7,158 bases of DNA from Thermoplasmata archaeon (GTDB lineage Archaea; Thermoplasmatota; Thermoplasmata; Lutacidiplasmatales; UBA184). Below the pieces are notes generated by a model. It saw only the letters and a program-made list of their open reading frames with translations. It did not search any database and was not told the DNA's origin. Of this stretch, positions 1 through 6,899 are shown piece after piece. Position numbers and translations under genes: made by a program. The DNA lies in NCBI GenBank assembly GCA_030042955.1, contig JASHYQ010000055.1:1-7158 (forward strand), written 5' to 3'. The number at the start of each line of letters is the position of its first letter. The first letter of the stretch is position 1.

Positions 1-1782
1 GACCCGGGGGGCCCGACGCTCCTCGAGGCCTGGGACGAGACTGTGACCGCGTCGGGTCGGCGGACCCTCTCCTTCTGGCTTACCAACCCGCTCGCCGACG
101 CCGAGGCGGTCCGCATCCGTCAGGACGCCGTCGCCTCCCTCATCGACCGAGGGGCGGCCCTGGAGGAGCTCCGGTGGAACCTGCACGGGGTCGCCGACCT
201 CGCCCGCATCGCCTCCCGGGTCGCGAGCCGAGGCGTCCGACCCCCTGAGCTCGGCGCCCTGCGCGCGGGCCTGCACGTCGTGGCTCGCCTCCCCGGCTGG
301 CTCCTCGAGGGGGAACCGAGCTCCCGACTCCGAGAGCTCGCCCACGAGCTCGACCCCCCGGCCGACCTCGTCGGCCTCCTGGACTCGGCCCTGCCCGAGG
401 AACTTCCGGCCCGGGAGGACGCGGGTCCGCTGTTCCGGCCCGGTCATGCTCCCGAGGTCGACCGCTGGCGAGCCGCCGAGCAGTCGGCGCTGGCCGAGCT
501 GACAGCGCTCGAGCGGACCGAGCAGGAGGCCTCCGGTATCAAGACGCTGAAGGTCGCCTACAACCAGGTCTTTGGCTACTACTTCGAGGTCACGCGCCCG
601 CACCTGGCCCGCGTCCCGGCCCACTTTCGGCGCCGCCAGACCGTGGCGCAGGCCGAGCGGTTCACGTCCGATGCGTTGGAGGAGATCGAGCATCGGATCC
701 TCGAAGCGCGCGACCGGGCGAGCACGGCCGAATCCGAGGGATGGGAGGAGTTCCTCACCCGGGTCGACCGGGCCGTCCCGGCGGTCCACCGGGTCGCGCG
801 GGCGGTCGGCGAACTCGACACCCTCGCGACCTTCGCCCGCCTAGCCCAGACGCGGGGGTACGTCCGACCGACGGTCGACGACTCTCTGGTGCTCGTGATC
901 CGGGACGGTCGGCATCCGGTCCTCGAGCGGGGGAAGGGCGCCGACTTCGTGCCGAACGACACCGACCTCGAGCCCGAGCAGAGCCGCTTGATCGTCCTCA
1001 CCGGCCCCAACATGTCGGGCAAATCGACCTACATGCGTCAGGTCGGCCTGCTGGTCGTCCTCGCCCAAGCCGGGTCGTTCGTGCCCGCGAAGTATGCCCG
1101 GATCGGCGTCGTTCGCCGCCTCTTCACCCGGATGGGGTTCACGGACGAGATCGGCCGTGGCAAGTCGAGCTTCATGGTCGAGATGTCGGAGGTCTCGGAC
1201 ATCCTGCACGCGGCGGACGACCACTCGCTGGTCCTCCTCGACGAGGTCGGGCGAGGCACCAGCACCTTCGACGGCCTCGCGCTTGCGTGGGCGACCCTGC
1301 GCTACCTCCATGACCGCACGCGGGCGCGCTGCCTCCTGGCCACGCACTACCACCAGCTCACCGAGATGGTCGCCAACCTATCGGGGGCCCGGAACGCGCA
1401 CTTCGCGGTGCGCGAGGGCCCGGACGGGATAGTGTTCCTGCATCGTCTGGTCCCCGGTAGCACGGACCGAAGCTACGGGATCCATGTCGCCCGCCTCGCC
1501 GGGGTCCCCGAGGAGGTTCTCGGGGAGGCCGAGCGATTCCTCCGGCAGCTCGAGACCGAGGGGATCCCGTCGACCGCTCGACCAAAGCGCGGCGCCCGCA
1601 AGGGCCCCCACTACACCCAGGGTGTCCTCCTCGCGACGGAGCCTCCCACCTCCGGAGCCATCCTGCGCGAACTGACCGAGGTCGAGCTGGACCGGCTCAC
1701 GCCCGAGGAAGCTCACCGACGCCTCCGCGAGCTCGCTCGTCGAGCACGGGAAGACTCGGGCGGGGATCGGACGGGCCGATGA
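1..1782 (+). CDS. mutS: DNA mismatch repair protein MutS, C-terminal two thirds (5' end outside window)
   Basis: MutS binds mismatches and small loops, then acts as an ATP-dependent sliding clamp that recruits MutL. The frame is open from the first base and already reads family sequence (TLLEAWDETVT, the start of the lever/core domain), so the GTG at 43 is internal. Comparison with E. coli MutS suggests about 280 N-terminal residues are missing, including the mismatch-contacting Phe-x-Glu. In order: core/lever helices to about 530; the clamp segment KVAYNQVFGYYFEVT near 550-594; ATPase domain with Walker A GPNMSGKST (1003-1029), Walker B LVLLDE (1228-1245) followed by GRGTST, and ATHYHQL (1339-1359). 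The tail has QGVLL (1618-1632) and the usual final helix LTPEEAHRRLREL, aligning with the E. coli QMSLL-to-LTPRQAL region. This is MutS1 type rather than MutS2: it has the clamp segment and tail, and no Smr domain follows. The stop overlaps the mutL start, so the genes are coupled. Confidence 0.96.
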   Translation, partial: DPGGPTLLEAWDETVTASGRRTLSFWLTNPLADAEAVRIRQDAVASLIDRGAALEELRWNLHGVADLARIASRVASRGVRPPELGALRAGLHVVARLPGWLLEGEPSSRLRELAHELDPPADLVGLLDSALPEELPAREDAGPLFRPGHAPEVDRWRAAEQSALAELTALERTEQEASGIKTLKVAYNQVFGYYFEVTRPHLARVPAHFRRRQTVAQAERFTSDALEEIEHRILEARDRASTAESEGWEEFLTRVDRAVPAVHRVARAVGELDTLATFARLAQTRGYVRPTVDDSLVLVIRDGRHPVLERGKGADFVPNDTDLEPEQSRLIVLTGPNMSGKSTYMRQVGLLVVLAQAGSFVPAKYARIGVVRRLFTRMGFTDEIGRGKSSFMVEMSEVSDILHAADDHSLVLLDEVGRGTSTFDGLALAWATLRYLHDRTRARCLLATHYHQLTEMVANLSGARNAHFAVREGPDGIVFLHRLVPGSTDRSYGIHVARLAGVPEEVLGEAERFLRQLETEGIPSTARPKRGARKGPHYTQGVLLATEPPTSGAILRELTEVELDRLTPEEAHRRLRELARRAREDSGGDRTGR

Positions 1783-3542
1783 GCGGTCGGATGCTCCCGG
1801 CTCGTGCGCCGATCCGCCGGCTCGACCGCGCGACGGTCGAGCAGATCGCCGCCGGGGAGGTCGTCGAGCGGCCGGCCTCGGTCGTCAAGGAACTCGTCGA
1901 GAACGCGCTCGACGCGGGTGCCACGACGGTCTCCGTAACCCTCGAGGACGGTGGCCTGACGCGGATCGAGGTGGCCGACAACGGCTTCGGGATTCCTCCG
2001 GGCGAGCTTGCGTTGGCGGTCGAGCGTCACGCGACGAGCAAGCTGCCCCCCGAGGGGCCCGTAGACCGCATTACCTCGCTCGGCTTCCGGGGGGAAGCCC
2101 TGGCCGCCATCGGGACCGTCAGCCGCCTCCGGGTCGTCTCGCGCACGCCCGAGGAGGAGGAGGCCAGCGGACTGTCGGTGGACGGGGGCACGGTCGGTAG
2201 GCGGTTCGCTCAAGGTCGGGCCCCCGGCACGACCGTCGAGGTGAGGGACCTCTTTTTCAACACCCCGGCCCGGCGAAAGTTCCTGAAGGGCCCGGCCGCC
2301 GAGCAGGTGGAGGCGGTCGCCGCCGTCGAGCGACAGTACCTCGGCCATCCTGAGGCGACGTACCGGGTGCGGTCGGGCACGCGGGAGCTTGCGCTCTACC
2401 CGAGCACCTCCGTCCTCCGCGACGCGGCGGCCCGGGTCTTGGGACCGACCCTGCTGCGCGAGTCGTTCGAGGTACGGGGGGACCTGCCCGATGGCCAGGT
2501 CGTGGGCATCCTCGGGCGCCCGGCCGTCGCCGCCCCCTCCTCGCGCGGGCTCTATCTGACGGTTAACGGCCGTACGATCTCCTCGCGTCCGCTCGCCCAG
2601 GCGGTTCGCGCCGCGTTCCTGGATTACCTCCCGCGCACCCGGTTCCCGGTCGGGGTCCTTTGGCTCGACCTCGACCCGGACCGGGTCGACGTGAACGTTC
2701 ATCCCACGAAGCGGGAGGTTCGGTTCCACCACGAACGAGAGCTCGCCGACGAGCTGCGTCGCCGGGTGCGCGAGGCCCTCCTCTCGCACCCGGCGATCCC
2801 CGAAGTCCGCAGCTCCCTGCCGGCTCGCCGCCCACCGACTTCGCCGGCGAGCGGTCCGGGGTCCGGGTCCCCGGCGCCGGCCATTGGAGCGGGGGCTGCG
2901 CGTCAGCGCACCTTGACCCCACCGCCCACGGAGGCCGTGCGCCCGGTGCGCGCACCCGGGGCGAAATCCCGACTCCGTCTGCTCGGATGCGTCGGTGCGC
3001 TCTACTGGGTCGCTGAGGATGCGGACGGGATGGTGCTCATCGACCAGCACGCCGCGAGCGAGCGGGTGGTCTACGAGGACCTGCGGCGGAGGGGAGAGCT
3101 GGCGCACCAGACCCTCATGACCCCGGTTCCCCTGACCCTGAGCGGGGCGCAGCGCGCCGCGCTCACGGCCCATGCGGAGGCGGTCCGCGCCTCCGGGTTC
3201 CTTGTCGAGCCGTTCGGTCCCGAGACCTACCGCGTGCACGCCGTGCCGGTGTACCGCGGGCGGCTCGCCCAGACCGAGGCGCTGCGGGAGCTGCTCGACG
3301 AACTGGCCGCCGGAGGGAGGCCGACCCTTCCCGACAGCCTCGAGGAGCGGACCGCCGCCTCCCTCGCATGCCATGCCGCCATCCGCGCCGGAGACGTGGT
3401 GGAGCCGGAGGAGTTCGCCCGAGTGCTGGACTCCCTAGCGGAACTCCCGGAATCCTCCTACGCCTGCCCGCACGGCCGGCCGATCCTTATCCGGCTGCCC
3501 CGCGGGCGGCTCGACCGGTGGTTCCTCCGGTCCGGGGTGTGA
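1779..3542 (+). CDS. mutL: DNA mismatch repair protein MutL, endonuclease-type
   Basis: MutL couples MutS mismatch recognition to strand incision. The 587-residue product has an N-terminal GHKL ATPase: IAAGEVVERPASVVKELVENALDAG with catalytic E38 and Mg-binding N42, DNGFG at 67-71 and GFRGEAL at 102-108. The transducer domain runs to about 340. A Pro/Ala/Gly/Ser-rich linker spans about 345-395 and a dimerisation/endonuclease domain about 397-587. The nicking motif DQHA(x)2E(x)4E is intact at 422-433, with ACHAA (C531, H533) and CPHGRP (C563, H565) as further metal ligands by analogy with B. subtilis MutL. QTLMTP at 444-449 resembles the clamp-binding QEMIVP peptide. It is therefore expected to be a MutH-independent nickase. 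The ATG lies in the ATGA overlap with mutS; GGGGATC at 1762-1768 is a weak Shine-Dalgarno candidate. The ATG at 1791 is a less likely start. Its stop overlaps the next gene in GTGTGA. Confidence 0.97.
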   Translation: MSGRMLPARAPIRRLDRATVEQIAAGEVVERPASVVKELVENALDAGATTVSVTLEDGGLTRIEVADNGFGIPPGELALAVERHATSKLPPEGPVDRITSLGFRGEALAAIGTVSRLRVVSRTPEEEEASGLSVDGGTVGRRFAQGRAPGTTVEVRDLFFNTPARRKFLKGPAAEQVEAVAAVERQYLGHPEATYRVRSGTRELALYPSTSVLRDAAARVLGPTLLRESFEVRGDLPDGQVVGILGRPAVAAPSSRGLYLTVNGRTISSRPLAQAVRAAFLDYLPRTRFPVGVLWLDLDPDRVDVNVHPTKREVRFHHERELADELRRRVREALLSHPAIPEVRSSLPARRPPTSPASGPGSGSPAPAIGAGAARQRTLTPPPTEAVRPVRAPGAKSRLRLLGCVGALYWVAEDADGMVLIDQHAASERVVYEDLRRRGELAHQTLMTPVPLTLSGAQRAALTAHAEAVRASGFLVEPFGPETYRVHAVPVYRGRLAQTEALRELLDELAAGGRPTLPDSLEERTAASLACHAAIRAGDVVEPEEFARVLDSLAELPESSYACPHGRPILIRLPRGRLDRWFLRSGV

Positions 3543-4090
3543 CAACGCCCCGCGCCCGCTGGCCGAACGAGCAGGCCCTGGTCGAGGAGGGAGCGCGGTA
3601 CCTCGAGGAGCTCGGGTACCGGACCTGGCCCAACCCCGACGGGACCGACTACTTCGACCTCGTGGCGCGGAAAGGCTCGGAGGTTGGCCTGGTCGAGGCC
3701 AAGGTCGCCGACAGCCGGACCGTGCTCGCTCAAGCGCTCACCCGACGGGTCTGGGGGGACTGGGTCGTGGTCCTGGTAGGGTCGCGGAGGTCCGCCGAAC
3801 GGCTCGAGACGCGGACCCGAACGACCCGGGCCGCTCCGGTCGGCGTCTGGACCGTTCAGGACGGTCGAGTGAGGGTACTCCGCCCTGCCCGGTCGTGGGT
3901 CGTTCCCGGCGAGCCCGACCCGTACGCGGAGCTCCGGGAGCGCTTCCGCAGGATCCTGGACGCCCTGGAGGCGGGCGACTTGCCCGCCGGGCTCTCTTGG
4001 AGCTCCGTCCCGGGTTCGGTCCGACGCGCCTCTCACGGACGCAAGTTCAAGGAGTGGCGTCTGGACGAAGGGCACCTGGCCGGCCCGTGA
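3539..4090 (+). CDS. PD-(D/E)XK nuclease-like protein coupled to mutL
   Basis: This is a 183-residue protein with no symbol I recognise. The N-terminal helix (EQALVEEGARYLEELGY, 11-27) is followed by TDYFDLVARKGSEVGLVEAKV. That gives D40, then E53-x-K55 on the next predicted strand: the spacing and hydrophobic pattern of a PD-(D/E)XK (restriction-endonuclease-like) core. E16 or E17 could supply the helix glutamate, and Q65 sits where many such folds have a conserved polar residue. A strand (WVVVLVG, 75-81) and a segment GVWTVQDGRVRVLRPAR follow. This arrangement is common in small stand-alone nuclease-like proteins of actinobacteria and archaea. The last 60 residues are charged and not recognised. 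I chose the GTG at 3539 because it overlaps the mutL stop by 4 nt, the same arrangement as mutS/mutL; an ATG at 3368 would lie 175 nt inside mutL. Fold assignment is by motif only; nuclease activity and a repair role are inference. Confidence 0.68.
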   Translation: MTTPRARWPNEQALVEEGARYLEELGYRTWPNPDGTDYFDLVARKGSEVGLVEAKVADSRTVLAQALTRRVWGDWVVVLVGSRRSAERLETRTRTTRAAPVGVWTVQDGRVRVLRPARSWVVPGEPDPYAELRERFRRILDALEAGDLPAGLSWSSVPGSVRRASHGRKFKEWRLDEGHLAGP

Positions 4091-4093
4091 TCA
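4088..4093. other. Abutting convergent stop codons in a TGATCA palindrome
   Basis: The plus-strand gene ends with TGA at 4088-4090 and the minus-strand glycosyltransferase-like gene ends with TGA at 4093-4091. Together they make the palindrome TGATCA with no base between the genes. No T-run or hairpin is evident just past either stop, so both transcripts should extend into the opposite gene's coding region. Confidence 0.9.
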
Positions 4094-5239
4094 CGCCGCG
4101 ATGAGCTGTCGCTCGGCCGTGATGGTCGACGCGACGCGCTCCGGCTCGAAGCGAGCCGCGAACGACCGACCGGCCTCGACGAGGTGGCGGCGTTGCTCGG
4201 GGTCAGCGAGCAACTCGGCCAGGGCCGCCGCGAGGTCCGCGGGGTCCGGGGAGGGGGCGAAGCGAACGGCCCCCTCGGGCGGCGTCGAGAATTGAACGAG
4301 GGGACTGGCGAGTACGGCGCAGCGGGCTCGCATGGCGAGGATGCTTCCCACGTCGAACCGGGGGGCGCTCGGGGCCACGAGAGCGACGTCCGCCGCGACG
4401 AGCGCGCGTTCGAAACTGGCGGTATCCCGTCCCGCGACCCAGGCCACTCCCGGTTCGACCCGGGCGACCGGGGCTCCCACGCCGACGAGACGCGCCCCGA
4501 CGAAGAGCGAGCGAACCCGTCGGAAGGATTCCTGGACCCGGTCCACCTCAGGGGCACTGGGGTCCTCCGAGAGTACGGGGGCCGCCACCACCAGCACGTC
4601 GAGCGGGAGACGGAGGTCGCGCCGGGCCTCCTCCCGAGAGGGAAGGGGACCCCCGAGCACGGGAGTGGGCGCCTCCGTCAGGAGCCGCGGGTCGACCGAG
4701 TACTCGCGGGTGAGGACGGCCGGAACTTCCGGGTTGTCGTAGAAGAGCCGGTCGGCCTCCCCGAGCGCCTCGCGCTCGAGCCGACGCACGCTCCGTCGGT
4801 CGCGCCACGTCTCGACCCGGCCCATGAAGTTGACCGGATGCTGGTGGGAGGCGACTCCATCGTACGCCGCGAGCTCCACGCCGCGGACCACCCCGTGCAG
4901 AGAGGGGGAGCCCCCCCGTCGGCGGCCCCCCAGCAGCGGTCCGAGCCCGATCGGGTCCCGGATAACGAGTTCGGCGTCCGGTCGGAGGCGGCGACCCGCG
5001 ACGCTCGCGATCGTGGCCCCCTCGACAGCGGCCCCCGGCCGCCGAAGCGGGATCTCGACCGGGACCGCCTCCACCCCCACGGGTGGCTCGGCCGAGGAGG
5101 GTCCGAGAGGGTGGAGGACCCGGACCCGGTCGCCCCTCGCGGCGATTCCCGCGGCGAGCGCCCAGGCCGGCGCGGCGGGGTCATACGGGTCCGCGGGGCA
5201 GGGACCGGCGGCCACCAGGTCGACCGAGCGTCCCGCCAT
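4091..5239 (-). CDS. Divergent GT-B (GT4-like) glycosyltransferase family protein
   Basis: The 382-residue protein has a two-Rossmann, GT-B-like layout. The N-terminal half opens with a strand (SVDLVAAGP, 5-13) and a helix (about 21-35). It includes a GT4-like stretch with SHQHPVNFMGR and LEREALGEADRLFYDNPEVPAVL. The C-terminal half starts near residue 214 (DVLVVAAPVL) and ends with the typical GT4 tail PDPADLAAALAELLADPEQRRHL, then a closing helix after FEPERVAS. No signal peptide or membrane segment is visible, so a cytosolic or peripheral membrane location is likely. The donor-site EX7E motif is absent: the residues aligned with its two glutamates are Pro and Leu around FDVGSILAM (M303), and the usual R..KG loop after the first C-terminal strand is also missing. 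Catalysis may therefore be altered or lost. The ATG lacks an obvious Shine-Dalgarno. It lies 52 nt downstream of the phosphodiesterase gene and may be cotranscribed with it. Donor and acceptor are unknown. Confidence 0.75.
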   Translation of the reverse strand: MAGRSVDLVAAGPCPADPYDPAAPAWALAAGIAARGDRVRVLHPLGPSSAEPPVGVEAVPVEIPLRRPGAAVEGATIASVAGRRLRPDAELVIRDPIGLGPLLGGRRRGGSPSLHGVVRGVELAAYDGVASHQHPVNFMGRVETWRDRRSVRRLEREALGEADRLFYDNPEVPAVLTREYSVDPRLLTEAPTPVLGGPLPSREEARRDLRLPLDVLVVAAPVLSEDPSAPEVDRVQESFRRVRSLFVGARLVGVGAPVARVEPGVAWVAGRDTASFERALVAADVALVAPSAPRFDVGSILAMRARCAVLASPLVQFSTPPEGAVRFAPSPDPADLAAALAELLADPEQRRHLVEAGRSFAARFEPERVASTITAERQLIAA

Positions 5240-5266
5240 CCCGGGGGTTTCGAGGGTCGATAGGCG

Positions 5267-5271
5267 AAAAA
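5267..5271 (-). terminator. T5 tract in the 52-nt gap, possible archaeal U-tract terminator
   Basis: Read on the minus strand, TTTTT lies 20 nt past the phosphodiesterase TAG in an otherwise GC-rich gap. Archaeal termination often uses U-runs, and FttA cuts near them. The tract is also about 28 nt upstream of the next ATG, so it could instead be a poor TATA element for a leaderless transcript. The sequence cannot separate the two. Confidence 0.3.
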
Positions 5272-5291
5272 CGTTCCGTCCCAGTCGCGCG

Positions 5292-6794
5292 CTACGCCGG
5301 GAGGCCCAACCGGGCCCCGAACGAGCGCCCGGACCACTCGGCCGGAGGCGGAACCCCCATCCCCTCGAGGATGGTCGGCGCGACGTCGATCAGACGAACG
5401 GTCCCGGGGGCCGCCCCCGCCTGGATGCCGTCCCCCGCACCGATGAAGATCCCGTCCATGCGGTGGGTCCCCGAGCCGCAGAAGTAGTGCGGCCGGTCCC
5501 GGATCAGAGGCTGGTTGAACGAAAAGTCCATGCGTGGCTCGGTCCGCATCCCATCCACCCGGATCAGGAGCGAGGGGGCGTGCTCGAACTGCCGCCCCTG
5601 GTACAGGTCAGCGGGCTCCAGGACCTCGATGTGCGCCTCCGGGTACGCCTCGAGCCGCGCGCGCAGGGTTCGGAGGACCGCCTCCCGGCCGGCGCCCCGG
5701 AGCTTGGGGCTGCGGAGGTTCAAGTAGATCCCCTCCGGGACCGGGTACGAGTAGGCGACCGTCTCCTTCCAGTCGATCTGGCGGGTGGCCCGCTCGAAGG
5801 AGGCGTCCCCGATGAGGAGGTTCGCCAGGTCCGCCCGGGAACCGTCCCGCAGGAACCCGGCGGCGCGGGTGGAGAGCCCGCGGAGCAGCGGGACCCGCTG
5901 CGCGGCGAGGGAGAGCTGCGCGAAGAGCCGGCGGTTCCAGGGGACCGGAGAGTCCCGGAAAACGAGGAACCCTTCCTCGGCCAGCCATCGGTTGGTCAGG
6001 AAGTCGCTCTCGATGCGGCCGTGCCCGTGGTCGGAGACCACGAACGTCACCGCGGGCCCGCCACTGGCCCGGAACGCCCGGTCAACCTCACCGCACGCGG
6101 AATCGACGGCTCGCCAGAACCGACGGAGGTCCTCGGGAATCTCGGGGACCGGCCGGTCGAGCTCCGTCCAGAGCTGGTGCTGGAGGCGGTCGGTCTCGCG
6201 GAAGAGGGTGAAGAGGAACTCGGGGCGGTGGCTCCGGGCGAGGCCGGCAGCGGCGCGCCCCCGTTGGCGGACCGACTCAGTCGCGGTCGCCACCCAGGCG
6301 TCCCGCTCGGACTCCCGGAAGACGGGCAGCTCCGACGGATACGGCCCCCCGATCTCCCCCTCGACCTCGGCCCGCAGGGAGCGCGGGTAGGTCGACGAGG
6401 TCGCGGAGAACATGCCCGGTAGGATGAACCCATGCACGGGGTAGGGGCTGTGGAGGGGGAAGTTCACGATGCCCACCCGGCGACCCAGCCTCGAGAGCCG
6501 GTCCCAGACCGCTTCCGCGGGGCGGAACGATTGGACGATGCGGGACTCGCCGGGAACCCCGTTCGGTTCCGTGAACCCGAAGATCCCGAGCTCCCCCGGG
6601 TCGAGCCCGGTGGCGAAGGAGTACCAGGCCGGGATCGTCTTCGCTGGATAGACGGACTGGAGCGGCGCTTGGACGCCTCGCTCAGCTAGCCCGCGCAGGA
6701 ACGGAAGGTCGCCGGCCCGCATCAACGGGTCGAGTAGGTCGAAAGTCCCCCCGTCCAAGCCAAGGACCAGAAACCGGCGTGTCGGCAAACTCAT
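5292..6794 (-). CDS. Type I phosphodiesterase / nucleotide pyrophosphatase-like protein (alkaline phosphatase superfamily)
   Basis: This 500-residue metal-dependent phospho- or phosphonate-ester hydrolase belongs to the AlkP superfamily (Pfam type I phosphodiesterase). Two-metal active-site residues are visible in order. D14 lies in VLGLDGGTFD and T53, the likely nucleophile, in PAKTIPAWYSFATG. D202 and H206 lie in ETDRLQHQLW, D255 and H256 in VVSDHGHG, and H444 in GSGTHRMDGIF. The C-terminal RLIDVAPTILEGMGVP segment is typical of the archaeal and bacterial members. No signal peptide or transmembrane helix is seen, so a cytosolic location is likely. I chose the ATG at 6794 because it puts the first strand (RRFLVLGLDGG) about seven residues from the start. 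A weak SD-like GGTGGG ends 4 nt before it. A GTG at 6803 would add three residues but lies inside that SD-like stretch. A BRE/TATA-like element about 50 nt upstream suggests its own promoter. The substrate is not predictable; such enzymes are sometimes found beside glycosyltransferases, as here. Confidence 0.88.
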   Translation of the reverse strand: MSLPTRRFLVLGLDGGTFDLLDPLMRAGDLPFLRGLAERGVQAPLQSVYPAKTIPAWYSFATGLDPGELGIFGFTEPNGVPGESRIVQSFRPAEAVWDRLSRLGRRVGIVNFPLHSPYPVHGFILPGMFSATSSTYPRSLRAEVEGEIGGPYPSELPVFRESERDAWVATATESVRQRGRAAAGLARSHRPEFLFTLFRETDRLQHQLWTELDRPVPEIPEDLRRFWRAVDSACGEVDRAFRASGGPAVTFVVSDHGHGRIESDFLTNRWLAEEGFLVFRDSPVPWNRRLFAQLSLAAQRVPLLRGLSTRAAGFLRDGSRADLANLLIGDASFERATRQIDWKETVAYSYPVPEGIYLNLRSPKLRGAGREAVLRTLRARLEAYPEAHIEVLEPADLYQGRQFEHAPSLLIRVDGMRTEPRMDFSFNQPLIRDRPHYFCGSGTHRMDGIFIGAGDGIQAGAAPGTVRLIDVAPTILEGMGVPPPAEWSGRSFGARLGLPA

Positions 6795-6798
6795 CCTA

Positions 6799-6804
6799 CC
6801 CACC
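6799..6804 (-). promoter_or_regulatory. Weak Shine-Dalgarno-like GGTGGG
   Basis: GGTGGG on the minus strand ends 4 nt before the ATG at 6794. GGTG pairs with the archaeal anti-SD CACC. It supports the ATG over the in-frame GTG at 6803, which falls within this element. Confidence 0.35.
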
Positions 6805-6840
6805 GTAAGGTCGGGGCAGCTAGATTGACCCGACCGCGCC

Positions 6841-6854
6841 TATTTAGGATTTCG
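6841..6854 (-). promoter_or_regulatory. BRE/TATA-like archaeal promoter for the phosphodiesterase gene
   Basis: On the minus strand the bases read CGAAATCCTAAATA: a purine-rich BRE-like CGAAA followed by a TATA-like TAAATA, AT-rich against a very GC-rich background. A start site about 26 nt downstream of the TATA centre would fall near 6818, giving a 5' leader of roughly 23 nt before the ATG at 6794. The element lies in the 105-nt gap after aCPSF1, which otherwise holds nothing I can name. Confidence 0.55.
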
Positions 6855-6899
6855 TCCAAATTCTCCGTCCGGTCCGGCGGGAGGATAGGCCCGGGAGGC

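Noticed and set aside
1713..3374. Long minus-strand open frame (about 550 codons) antisense to mutL
   Set aside because: Its translation is low-complexity Arg/Gly/Pro-rich with no recognisable domain. GC-rich genes commonly leave antisense frames open, and mutL on the other strand is certain.
3368..3538. Upstream ATG at 3368 as the start of the nuclease-like gene
   Set aside because: It would add 57 Arg/Pro-rich residues fully overlapping the conserved MutL C-terminus, while the GTG at 3539 gives a 4-nt coupled overlap and a sensible N-terminal helix.
3539..4090. Calling the third gene MutH
   Set aside because: It shares only the generic D...E-x-K pattern. It lacks recognisable MutH sequence, and the MutL present is the nickase type used where MutH is absent.
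4184..5263. Plus-strand open frame opposite the glycosyltransferase-like gene
   Set aside because: The product is repetitive in composition (Arg, Gly, Glu) with no motif. The minus-strand frame has a coherent GT-B pattern.
4824..6422. Plus-strand open frame of about 530 codons spanning parts of two minus-strand genes
   Set aside because: It crosses the gap between two supported genes and has no domain-like sequence. It is a GC-driven shadow frame.
6795..6803. GTG at 6803 as the phosphodiesterase start
   Set aside because: It lies inside the SD-like GGTGGG and adds only three residues. The ATG at 6794 is a stronger codon with suitable spacing.
6878..6898. Two copies of CGGGAGG, 14 nt apart, downstream of aCPSF1
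   Set aside because: A 7-nt repeat in GC-rich sequence is expected by chance, and there is no hairpin or T-tract to make it a terminator.
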